NCBI GenBank assembly: GCA_026874595.1
Contig: CM049310.1
Location: 26,767,058-26,831,057, forward strand
Direction of reading: 5' to 3'
Origin: Sipunculus nudus
Taxonomy: Eukaryota; Annelida; Sipuncula; Golfingiida; Sipunculidae
Length of the DNA stretch: 64,000 bases
Every line of letters starts with the position of its first letter. Within the stretch, counting starts at the first letter, position 1. The notes under the pieces were generated by a model. The model was not told the DNA's origin. It searched no databases and saw only the letters and a program-made list of their open reading frames with translations. The position numbers and the translations under genes are program-made. Positions 33,470-44,070 of the stretch are shown here, one piece after another.

Positions 33470-36400
33470 CTTTGCATGCGATATCGTTATTTCTGTGTTC
33501 GTCTGTTCGCCTTGTATATGTGCATGATAAAATTCAAAAATATTCGGAGAGACTTTTCCTACTGTCCTTCCAAACCTACTGTGCCAAGGTTCTAGTCTAT
33601 TGTTAGTCCTCGTCTGCTCTATCTCTATTTCTCATAATAATATATTGATCTCTCTTTCACTCTTTTATTACACTGATCGCTTTCTCTCTTTTTTTCTCTC
33701 ACTTATTAAATTAGTAGCGCTCTCACTTATAATATTATTCTCTCTCATAATATTATACTGATCTCTCTCTCTCTCCCCCTAGCTTATAATAATATATTGA
33801 TCATGCACTCTCTCACTTATAATAATATATAAGTCACTCTCATATTTTACTAATCGCTCTCTCTCACCAATAAAGTTATCTCCCTCTTTCTCTCAATATT
33901 ATCTCCGTCATATTGTTGCCCTAAAGTGACCATAATTACAAAGTACTCACGATGAGTCAGTTACTCTGGTGTCGTTACAACAATCAATTGGTCACGGTTA
34001 CTCGTAATCCCATTTATCAATTAATTAACAAGAAACCCCCATATCAATGTGTTCCCTTTTGATATTCATTTTGGGAGTTTCTCATTATTTGTGTCAGCTA
34101 AAATCTATTCGTGGTGCATGCAGTTATTTCTTCGTATTTTACGCCTTTCATTTTCATTTCTAATTTTTATGATAATACGGGGCGACAAAACAAAATATCG
34201 ATATAAAATACAATCGAACAGTGGATTAACGTTTGATTCAAATCCAAAATCAAATGGCTCTTTTTATCTGAAAAATAAACTTTAAACTTTTATATCCTGA
34301 TTTTTTTAATACGGAGAGGGCAAAAATTCCAAGTTATGCATCCCTATTAAATTTTTTTATTGATGAATAAATTGGTGCAATACGCACACAAATGCTCATA
34401 CAAGTGTCATGAAACACAGAAGCATTAGCTATTTGATATTTGCCGTTTGACGATCCCTCGATCAGGTGTTACCACCATATATCTGGTCTAATGCTCATGC
34501 ATTCACAGAGGAATACAGCATTCATTTTCAACACTGATCACGGATTTTTAATTGAATTTCCTTGACCATAAGAAGCTAATCTTCAGCCGACTTGCCGACG
34601 GCCAGCCTTGGTGAAGTCAGTTAGCCATGACGCATGGGCCGGCCAGGCTATTGCCGAGTCCTGCTTTGCACCTTAAAATTCCAGCAAGAGATACAACTAT
34701 TTCTACATACAACATAATGAATTTTAGTCATTAGCATGTATTTCAAGCATCAATTCCCGAAACCACCTTCATATTACAGTTTAATTGACATAGTCGGCAA
34801 ACCGGCGTTTCGGCAAAAAGAAATCGGCAAGGTGGTAGTCGGCATTCCGGCATTCGGCATTACGGCATGTACCCTTGTACCTGTACCTGTACCTGTACCT
34901 AGGTACACAATTCAGAGTACCTGTACCTGTGTAAATATTCTTTCATAAAATATGTTAAGTTATTGCATATACATATTTTATTCTGATTTTATTCTGATGT
35001 ATTAACAATTCGTCATTAAGGGATTATATTTGTCTTAATGTACAATTTTCATTACAATGTAGTATTCAGTAGTTTCATAGGAATATGCATGTCCACCGTA
35101 GTGCTATGAATTGTGTAATATTATGTTCTCATGAGAACTCGGTATGTAAAGCGAAGCCGCCACGGTTAATTACCCCGCTGTCTGTACAAGTGTCAGCGGC
35201 CAAAGAAACCCTAATTGAGGTGCCGCGCACTCACGTAATCACTGTTCTATTGTGTCTAATTGCGCTTAGGCCTAACACGGCCCCACATTGATTAATGTTA
35301 CACCTGAACATTTCTTTTAATCTATATTATAATGAGCTTCCGTACAAGATCCTGATTGGACAACTCCTTGTATTTTGATAGATGTACATGTACCGTGGGG
35401 AGGATGCCAGAAGGAGACTTGGACTTGAACTGAGCGCAAGCGAGTTCAACCCAGCTCGAGATATATTAAATAAACCACGTATTGCTGTAACCCGCTGTTG
35501 AGTATTTCCTTGGGAACCTACACCTGTACCTGGCTGTCATGTGTAGGAAGTACCTTGTACCTGTACCTGTACCTGGAACTAGAGTACCTGTACCTGGTAT
35601 AAGGTACTCCAGGTACAAATGTGATACTGGTACTTGAAATGGGTACCATGTACAAAGCCTTAACCCCTGTCAGGGCAGTTCGCTCTCTTAGACAGGGGTA
35701 ATTACAAAGCATTCATCCCTGCTGCCTTTGTAGCTAGCTACCTGGCTAGCAAGCTGGTCAACCTCAAGCCTCTAAGCAGGAAGTTCATTGCAGCATTATA
35801 TTATCAGCACAAGGATACAGCAACCATCAAATGATAGATACAGGGGGTTGCCTACATGCCCCATGTCTGAAGTTGGCTAGTATGTACACTGAACAGGGTT
35901 GGGGCCAGGTAATTGTACCTGTATCAAGGTACACAATTCACAGTTATATGAATTACAGGTATAAGATACTGGATCTGGACATCAGGTTTGGTCAAGTAAG
36001 GTACTAAGTTGTCATCCCTGTCAGGGCTGTTACCTAAACCAGGCAGGGCTAGGGGCAATTACTAAGCTTACAACCCTGCAGCCTTTGAACTTGAGTGGAC
36101 TTGGGCTAGTAGCATGCTGGCCTAGCTACCTCCAACCTCTACACAGGAAGTTCATTATGGCATTATCAGACATAAAGGGTACAGAGCAAAGGATATGGAC
36201 AGTGTTGCTCTTATACCCCATGTAGATACCTGTTGTCTAGAATGTATAAAGAACATTGGTGTAGGATAAATGTAGGTGTAAAGAAAATACATATTATATC
36301 ACTGAACTCTCAACATAAGCCAACTAAAGCAGAACTTCCCATTTTACAGAATAAAAGTCCCAACTCAGGCATTACATGCAGGTGCTCAAAACATCCTCAG

Positions 36401-36938
36401 TGTGCCTTTCTGCTATGTGCATGTGCATTGTTACTTCTAATTTTGAATGTATTATTGTCATGAAGTTAATGTATAAAATTTATTGTAACATTTTCCCTTT
36501 CAGTCAAGCTGTTCCTTTAAAGTGTGGTGCTCCCAGAGATTTAGACTTGAAACCATTTCTCCGAAGCTCAAAACTTGATTTGTAATTATAGACTTTATAT
36601 TAAAGTTTTATATTTCCGAATTAATAACTTTGTAAAAGTTATCAGCTTCGTTTGTTTATCAAATTTAGTAAAAGGCAATCCTTTTACACTTGCCAGGCCT
36701 TAATTTTTCCTAATGACATAGGAAGTGATCATTTAATACTTTATAATGATATATTCTGCCATTCTGTTATAACTTATTATTGCATATCTAGATTAATTTA
36801 ATGCAATTATCATTAGTTTGTATATCTTTACCTAGGTACTTTACAAAAATACTGTACCTGTACCTAGCTGTACCTGATCATTTCGCAGTACCTGTACCTG
36901 TACCTAAGTACTGTCACATGTACCTGGCCCCAACCCTG

Positions 36939-37130
36939 GAAGAGAGAAGCTTTTATTCAAGTTTTCATTCACCATGTCAAGTGTTATTTACATCAGGCCC
37001 ACCTAGTAGTACAGCCTTCACTTGTATTATGTAACCCTCTTCAGGCAGCTTGCCTTGGCTCAGCTTGGCCTCTACTAGCAGGCTTCCCCCCCCCCCAACT
37101 CCCTCCCTCCCTCCCCCAACTGGTGCATAA
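36939..37130 (+). mobile_element. Family A copy, part after hAT insertion
   Basis: It continues the repeat broken at 31704 (TTTTATTCAAGTTTTCATTCACCATGTCAAG), comparable with 3195-3240 and 28600-28640. It fades after a C run near 37088. Confidence 0.65.
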
Positions 37131-37729
37131 ACTAGATGAATGTTATAATTTTCTGTATTTGATTCATTCTTATTCTGGATGTCCTACATTTTGGATTTTG
37201 TATTGTACTAGCCAGGGTTACAATGACTAAAGTACATATTTAATTGTGTCTACAAAAAGGTGTATGGCTATATAAAAGTGTGAATTTTCATCAGATAATT
37301 TATTCTTTACTTCAGAAGAGTAAAAACTTTACCAGGTGTGAAATTGACTATTAATTCCAGTAAAAAATTATAGCTGAGATAGTAATTAGCACAATGATGT
37401 TGTTTGTCCCTCATTTTACTTTCAGTGTGTATACTTTACTTGAAAAGATGGTTTTATTTTATCAGATTTACTTAATCTTTTATATCAGTGAATAAAATTA
37501 AGCAGGTACTGAAAGCTCTAATGTACAAAACTTTTTAATAGTGATTCAAGAATAATCTTTTGAAGATGCCATGTTGTGGCATTATTTTCTTTTAATTCAG
37601 TTTGAACATTTGTGATTAAAAAATAATAAGATATATGTGTATGCATAATATGACCTGATAAATAATGATTGCAACTTAGAATTCTTATATTTTAACTTAT
37701 ATTTTCAGATTTTTTTTATTACAAATTTA

Positions 37730-37892
37730 TAAGTAATAGTTATAAGGAAATGATCCAGAAAAGTAAAAAAAAATGCCGAAATCTACAAAGAAATAATAAA
37801 GAGATGGACCATATTGTGCGAAAAACGCTAGGAAAATGTCAGATAAGTAATAGTTATAAGGAAATGATCCAGAAAAGTAAAAAAAAAAAAAA
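37730..37892 (+). repeat. Direct repeat of ~42 bp, two copies
   Basis: AAGTAATAGTTATAAGGAAATG followed by ATCCAGAAAAGTAAAAAAAA occurs at about 37731 and again at about 37846. They are 116 bases apart, just before the SINE head. Confidence 0.85.
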
Positions 37893-37917
37893 AAACGATA
37901 TCTACACTAATAGCAAT

Positions 37918-37998
37918 TCAATCGCCTGTACGCAGGGGAAGAGCACAGGGCTAAAAGCCGGGAGACCAGGAGTTCGAATCTCTGCCGAGACGGTGAGG
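37918..37998 (+). mobile_element. tRNA-derived SINE head
   Basis: The sequence has an A-box-like stretch (TACGCAGGGGAAGAGCAC) and a B box (AGTTCGAATCT) at tRNA spacing, with a plausible T arm. The acceptor stem does not pair, so it is not a working tRNA. It follows an A-rich run. The body after it joins a GGTGGCGCCATC repeat. Confidence 0.5.
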
Positions 37999-38340
37999 TT
38001 TTTCTGAAATTGAGGTATTGGTGGCGCCATCTACATTGATGTGTTTTTTACAGGCGAAAATGTAATTTTAGATGCTTCTAGCTTATACACTGTTTTATGA
38101 TGAAACTGTTAAGCTAATTGGTTTAAACTTTACAAGAATTTTTCTATGGTAGGGTTCTGTCAGTTTTATAAGAATAGATTGGGTAAATGCAGCTTTAAAA
38201 AAGCAGTGTAGCCAATTGTAAAAGGCTTTCTGTGTTTATAAACAGACTTGACAACATGCTGAGTTTCAGCAGCCAATTCAAGAGGTCACTTAGTACAACC
38301 AGGTGGGGTCCAGACATCACCATTGCAACTGACCTGGTTC

Positions 38341-38412
38341 TGTCTGGTGTCTAGACAATGTGTCTAGACGTCTAGACACAGCGTCTAGACGTTTAGACAC
38401 AATGTCTAGATG
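38341..38412 (+). repeat. Cluster of GTCTAGAC palindromes
   Basis: Within about 70 bases, (T)GTCTAGAC or one-base variants recurs six or seven times (TCTAGACAATGTGTCTAGAC, GTCTAGACACAGC, GTCTAGACG, TTTAGACAC, GTCTAGATG). The segment can fold in several ways. Confidence 0.85.
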
Positions 38413-38479
38413 CAGAATTCCCAGATTATTGGAACTATATCTTTCAACTGTTTGAAAAAACTTGGTTTGCATTTAAGTG

Positions 38480-39030
38480 GATCGGGTTTATCATCAGGTC
38501 ACATGTGAACTGCTGCGCCCTAATTTTTGGTTGACCTCTGACCTTTCCTGGCTGCAGAGCGTCCATTTGTGCGTCTGTTTCCACACATAAACTCTCATAT
38601 CTCGGGAACCGTTTGACCGATCAGGCTAAAAATTTTGTAGCCCTTTGATAGCTTTATAACATACACTAAAAATGGTGGCTCCACCTGCAACCATTGTTGC
38701 ACAGCGTCCATCTGTTCATCTGCCTTGGGATAATATCACTCGTATCTCGGCAGTGGTTTGACTTATCCACCTGAAATTTCGCAGGTTTATACATCATGGA
38801 CAGCTTTCTCGATGTTATTACAGGTGGCGCCACCTACATTCCCGTTTACTCTACAGACATAAAAGCACATATCGCGGGAACCGTTTGACCGATTGGGCAA
38901 AAATTTTGCATGTGTTTAGATCTCACATACCTCTTCATCATAGGCAAAACTGGTGGCGCCACCTGCAACCACTTATGCATAGCGTTCATCTGTTATCTGC
39001 CTTGGGTGGCGCCACCTACATATACGTTTA
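38480..39030 (+). repeat. Tandem repeat with 'ATCTCGGGAACCGTTTGACC' units
   Basis: Units are marked by ATATCTCGGGAACCGTTTGAC at about 38597 and, one to two units on, by CGCGGGAACCGTTTGACCG at 38873. A related TATCTCGGCAGTGGTTTGAC lies at 38734, giving a spacing of about 138. They carry the GGTGGCGCCACC box at 38823, 38952 and 39005. Confidence 0.75.
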
Positions 39031-39189
39031 TGCTATGTTAATAGCTAATATGCAACACACCTCACTCTATTCCCCTTGCCACTTAATCCTTGCCTCACTT
39101 CACCCGTCCCACTCTGATTTCTGCGGATACACATAGTCGCTTGTCGACCACCCATATTCTAGTTTTAAAAAATCCTAGTCTGAAACTTG

Positions 39190-40440
39190 CAGTTCCGAAA
39201 CGTCCATTTTGCTGAAATCATAATGACTAAGATAGATATGCAGGACGTAAGAGGATCAATAATAAAATTTAAAAATAAACCTCCATTCATACTCCAAACT
39301 TTGCACAGGTTCGCATTAGGCCTGTGGGCCTTGTTAGGTCACATGGTCAAGGTCACTGGATCCACTCTTTTTGTGGAACCATTTTATAGCTAAAACATTT
39401 GACCAAACCCTTCAGCTTTCCAATATGGCTAACCTGCCAATGGGGGAAGAACACTTAGTTTTGAGATCACACGGTCAAGATCACGGTACTCACTTTTGGA
39501 AAAGCGTTTGGACACATCACAACCAAAGTTTTCATCCAAAACCATCCATCTTTCACAAATGGCTCTCCCATTAGTAGGAGAAGAACCCTGTTAACTTCGA
39601 CATCACTAGGTAAAGGTCACTGGAGCGTCCTACTGACTTACATGCTGACCAGACTTGCCGTTTGGTACATCCAATGTAATAATGCTCCTGTTGCTAGGGA
39701 TGCTCGGCTTTTCAGTCAAGCCTGTTAGTGATTCAAATGTTAAAAGCTATTACTCTGTTAAGAGTCAGTCCCCTCTGTCTTCATATATAAGTTCCGTTAT
39801 TATAATTTTTTAGCATCACTCAGTCCGAACTGGATGGCTATGGATCTTTTGCGGGGCCTGTCCTGACCCGTCAGTGTTCTAGATTAACGTAATTAAAACA
39901 ACACGAAGACTATCAGTGTGGGATATCCCTGTGATTGCCGTCGTGTTAGCTCGGTAATCACGATGGTTCCAAACGCCTTATCATTTTTTTTACGAATGCT
40001 TAAGTTGTATAAGTATATAGAAGGCCTCGGAAATGTTTAAGTTAGCTTTTTCTTAATTTTCTTGAAATTGCCTTGAAATACTAACAAGTTACTAACAATG
40101 CCGGACCAAAAAGAATAAGGCGAATCTTAACCTGCTAACAAATATCTGATTAATATTTGTAAAGTGGATTTGTGTAAGGAAATGGTGAGTAAATTAAAAA
40201 ATCATGGGAGAACTTAAGAAGGTTGCGTACAGAAAAAAAAATCAAATGTATGTTTCAGAGATAAATCTTTAAAAAATAACCTTAATTATTATATCCAATC
40301 TAATTTCTTTTTAATGGGGACCCTGATGAAGGCACATCAGTGTCTATTGACTTTACACTGGGCCAGACCTACGTAAAGTGGTGAATTTATGTGCACTTTT
40401 CATGGAAGAGAATATGAATGTTAAGTAATTTGAATTAAGT
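39190..40440. other. Intergenic stretch, nothing clear
   Basis: Only short ORFs are present. Fragments such as GGTCACATGGTCAAGGTCACTGG suggest decayed repeat sequence. No gene is supported. Confidence 0.5.
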
Positions 40441-40445
40441 AACAA

Positions 40446-40990
40446 GTGACACATGGGTCATGACGCTCAGCTGACTGGGAAGAGATTCGCAAAAGGAAAT
40501 TTTATCATCTGAATGGTAGCATATACCCATTCAACTGAAGCATCAAACAGATTAAACAACAGGCCAAGATTGTGTCTGTATTTATATATCTCAAAATAGA
40601 GAAAAAATGCGTAAACTTAAAAAAAAATACAGGTGGCTCCACCAGTCTGCAGAAACTAATAAAAACACATGGTCAATATCCATGCAAAGAATCATGGTGA
40701 TATCTGCATTAGTTGTTTAGATACTTCAGCTTTTGTATCAAATTTTCCATTATTCTGAGGGATTCTTCTGAGTCTTATAGCTTGAAGGATATGGGTAACA
40801 GAGACAGTATTTCAGAGAATAAACAACTTTGAGACTGGTTCACGTTCATTTGATCAAAGTGCTTTAAATTGATTTATTATTATAAAATATGTGTTCCATC
40901 ACCGTGTTTAGAAGTGGATCAAAGGGGTGGGACAGGAGTGAATTTGTCTATATACAATAATGAAAAACTGTGAGAGTCATTAATTCCCAC
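40446..40990 (-). mobile_element. Fragment of the 335-bp array family
   Basis: It opens with ACACATGGGTCATGACGCTCAGCTGA, the same terminus as at 59532. It includes one unit (AATACAGGTGGCTCCACCAGTCTGCAG, then GGATATGGGTAACAGAGAC) before losing similarity near 40990. Confidence 0.65.
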
Positions 40991-40999
40991 CAAGGAATC

Positions 41000-43480
41000 A
41001 ATACCAAGGAATTTTTATTTTTTATATTTTTTATTTATTTGAACAAGTGTACTTGATTATATTAATGTATATCATATATATATAAAATTGTGTTTATAGT
41101 AATAATATAACATATAAGAAATTAAAAGTATTTGTAATTAATTAAATATAATAGACACATATCTGTGAATAATTTCAGAGTTACATGAAATAATATATAT
41201 ATAGGTATTAATATTACCCTTTTGGATGAGTTAGCCTGGGTCGAAAACATTTCATGTCCTCAGCATTCACAGTACCTCTGTACATATATTATCTGCCATT
41301 TATTGCTCTTCAACATCGTTACCTATTTCCCCCAAAAATGATGATATAGGAATATTTTACGTATTTTTAGAACATAGCTCACGCTATACTCACTCAAATA
41401 TATAATTTGAATACTGAAAAGGTTGAAGGAGTACTTGATTTTCTTTGAATAAATATCACATTTTTTAGCTCCATCACATAACAACATTGTTACTTTTCAC
41501 TTTTAATGGTGGTAAGTATCAATGAACGGTTTTTAAATAAAAGGGTGACAGGATTTATTTAACATCTTATTATTCTAAAAACTGCCATTATTATTCAAAA
41601 TTACATAGTTTTTATAGGAACTGCTGTGCTATGTAATTTATAATATTAATCTTAAAAATGTTATAAAAGTAGTCTGCATCCTTTTAGTATATAACTTTGG
41701 CAATGGCTTCATATATTATAAATAAACACCGTTTTCCTTTATCAACACCGTTACATTTTGAAAATGGGCATAGTTTCAAGAAAATAAGGACTTAAAGCAT
41801 ATAAGATAATGATTTTCCATCCCGCCTTTTTATTAACCCAGATATATTGCTATATTTTACTTCCATATATTGCATGATATACCTTCAATGGATTGCGGCG
41901 GCATTTTGTTTCAGGATATAAACGTTACGCATAATATTAAAAATATGTATTTTGCCGGTTCAATATATATATTTATAATATAATTCATCGTACAGGTGTA
42001 TCTGTATTATTTTATTTCCAAATTCCTTATATGTGAACCATGAAACTGCCAAAGAAAATATCCAATTTAATCTTTCATAAAACTGTCTAGGCACTGTTTC
42101 AAGTCTGTAACGGTAAAATTATATATAGTCCTTAAAGGAGAAAATTAAAGAAAGACTTTAAGAGCATGTACTTTACAGTATGGTGTGTAGTTCATTTTTA
42201 TATCATTTTAAAAAGTTATAACAAAGTATGAATTTACAGAATATTGGTGCTGTTTACCTCATATTAAAAATTTCCCCTTAAAGGAGAAAATTAAAGAACG
42301 ACTCTAAGAACATATACATTATATTTAATTTGATAAAAAACTGAGGTTTATATCAGTTTAAGCATGCAGAGTTTCATCCAATTAAGGTAAATACAGAATA
42401 TGGGTGCTGTTCACATTAATGTTTCCCCTTAAAAGATAAACTTGTATACCGAGGTTAAAAAAATACCTACCCCTTTAACCTGCGTTTGCGAATCTTGGTA
42501 GGTGGCATGCCTTTGGTTCATGCATGCAATGAGTTAATCCAACAAATGAATCGATTCGAGTCAAATAAGAGAGATGTAAACAGTCGAGTAGTTGCTTGTA
42601 GAGTGATATGGTCTGAGTTAAATATCACTGATTTATATATTAAGAGAAACTAAATATGAAACTAAATATGTAAATATGAACGACATATACAAAATATTTA
42701 TTTAAAAGATGTACCTATCTATATAATTTCCCAGTCTGATACTTCACTATAAAGATAGGATAAAAAAGGCCTTCATTCTTCACAAAGCACTGGTCGTATC
42801 ATAAATTTCCATAAGCTTATACATGTTTTAACTATTGTTTGGTAAATTTACTTGTAGGCCTACTGCCGCACCCAATTAATTAGTACATCGATTTCTGCAT
42901 GTAATAACAATTCATGCTGGCATTTTTTTTTATTAGCAAACGATAGGCCTATACATATATACATATAATATAGTTATAAGCTAATGGATGTGCTATACAC
43001 GGACGAGTACAAATTTGCGATATTAAGAAACTATATCAAAGGTACTTCGATCGATCGAACATAACAAGAACGAGTGTTACACTTTTAAAATGTCTTGACG
43101 GTGATGATAAAGTAAATATAACTTTCATGATGATGATAATGCTTTATAATAGACTCACGGGCCATATACATATATGTATAGGTCAGTATACACGTAATAT
43201 GCATACACATATATACACATTTTTATTTGAAATTAAATAACCATTGATAGTTAAAACAAAAACTATGAATATTTCCTTAATCAAAAGAACACTGGTATTA
43301 TCTCAAAGAAAATAATTTAAATTACAAGATCAACTTGGCAGTAACTCTGACGACTGTAAATATCACTATGGATATAACATACATTAAACTGAAAATAAAT
43401 AAGAATGGGGGAATCAATATTTTATTTTTACATAGTACATTCTATATTCAACAACATATATGACTCTATACCTGTATATA
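41000..43480. other. AT-rich intergenic stretch with a diverged duplication
   Basis: The stretch 42133-42262 (CTTAAAGGAGAAAATTAAAG...) is repeated in diverged form at 42278-42420. The rest is AT-rich with no gene I can support. Confidence 0.5.
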
Positions 43481-43548
43481 TTCACAAAGAAACTTGAATA
43501 ATGTATATGCCATTTGTGCATGAAACATCTCTTTCGTCTTCACGAAGC

Positions 43549-43675
43549 GGGACCGATTTGGCAGACGCGATATATGAGCGGGACCGAAACGGCAACCACG
43601 CGGGACCGAAACGGCAATTGGCAAACCTCAATCGGCCCCGGGACCGAAATGGCATGGGACCGAAATGTCCAGACA
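43549..43675 (+). repeat. GGGACCGAAAYGGC short repeat cluster
   Basis: Five copies of GGGACCGA(A/T)(A/T)(C/T)GGC or near variants lie in about 125 bases (starts about 43549, 43579, 43602, 43640, 43655). They are GC-rich against AT-rich surroundings. They are probably the sub-terminal motif of a transposon; only one end is evident. Confidence 0.7.
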
Positions 43676-43689
43676 CCATGTAGTAAAGG

Positions 43690-44070
43690 AGATATTGAAG
43701 TTTTTGCATGAAATTACACGGGGGGGGGGGGGGGGGGGGTACTTTGGGGCCCCACAGCTCAAAGGATACGGGTAACAGAGACCTTATTTCTGGTTTCCAT
43801 GAAGACTTTTTATAGGTCTCTCTCACTGTGTCAAGAATGAAGATTCTTGGTCCAGTCTTTACGATTTGTGCCCTGTTAACAGATGTTCATATTTTTAAAG
43901 GTCTCAAAAATAGAGAAAACAATTCGTAAAAAAATCGAAAAATACAGGTGGCGCCACCAGTCTGCAGAAACTGATGAAACATTTTATGATCAGTATGTAT
44001 GCCGAAAATCATGACCATCAGTGTTGTAGTTAAGGAGATATTGAAGTTTTTGCATGAAATTGTTTACTAT
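43690..44070 (-). mobile_element. Fragment of the 335-bp array family
   Basis: About one unit is present: a G run, CCCCACAGCTCAAAGGATACGGGTAACAGAGAC, GTGCCCTGTTAACAGATG, then AGGTGGCGCCACCAGTCTGCAG. It matches the units in 59700-61640. Confidence 0.7.

Larger units (their letters stand above)
31746..34866. mobile_element. Long foldback (inverted-repeat) element nested in the hAT
   Basis: The left arm starts GCCGAAAACCGGAATGCCGAC and the right arm ends GTCGGCATTCCGGCATTCGGC. The arms remain similar inward: TGCTAATGACTAAAATTCAT at 31870 against its complement near 34710-34735, and GTAACCGTGACC..ATTGTTGAAACAAC at 32420 against its complement at 33960-34000. An (AG)n-rich left half mirrors a (CT)n-rich right half. 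Each arm is therefore well over 700 bases and pairs almost to the centre. Confidence 0.85.
31705..36938. mobile_element. hAT-type DNA transposon, 5.2 kb, non-autonomous or decayed
   Basis: The left end is CAGGGTTGGGGCCAGGTAC and the right end is its inverted partner, GTACCTGGCCCCAACCCTG apart from one or two changes. GAAGAGAG stands directly outside both ends (31697-31704 and 36939-36946), an exact 8-bp target duplication as hAT elements make. Removing the element restores a continuous family A repeat. Sub-terminal GTACCT repeats are dense at 34870-34940, 35520-35650 and 36830-36930. I found no hAT transposase. The middle is taken up by a foldback element (31746-34866). Confidence 0.88.

Noticed and set aside
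37918-37998. Functional tRNA gene
   Set aside because: A and B boxes are present but the acceptor stem does not pair and the anticodon arm is poor. It is better read as a SINE head.
43482-43826. 114-codon - strand ORF with a proline run
   Set aside because: The proline run is a G/C homopolymer, and the rest crosses two different repeat fragments.
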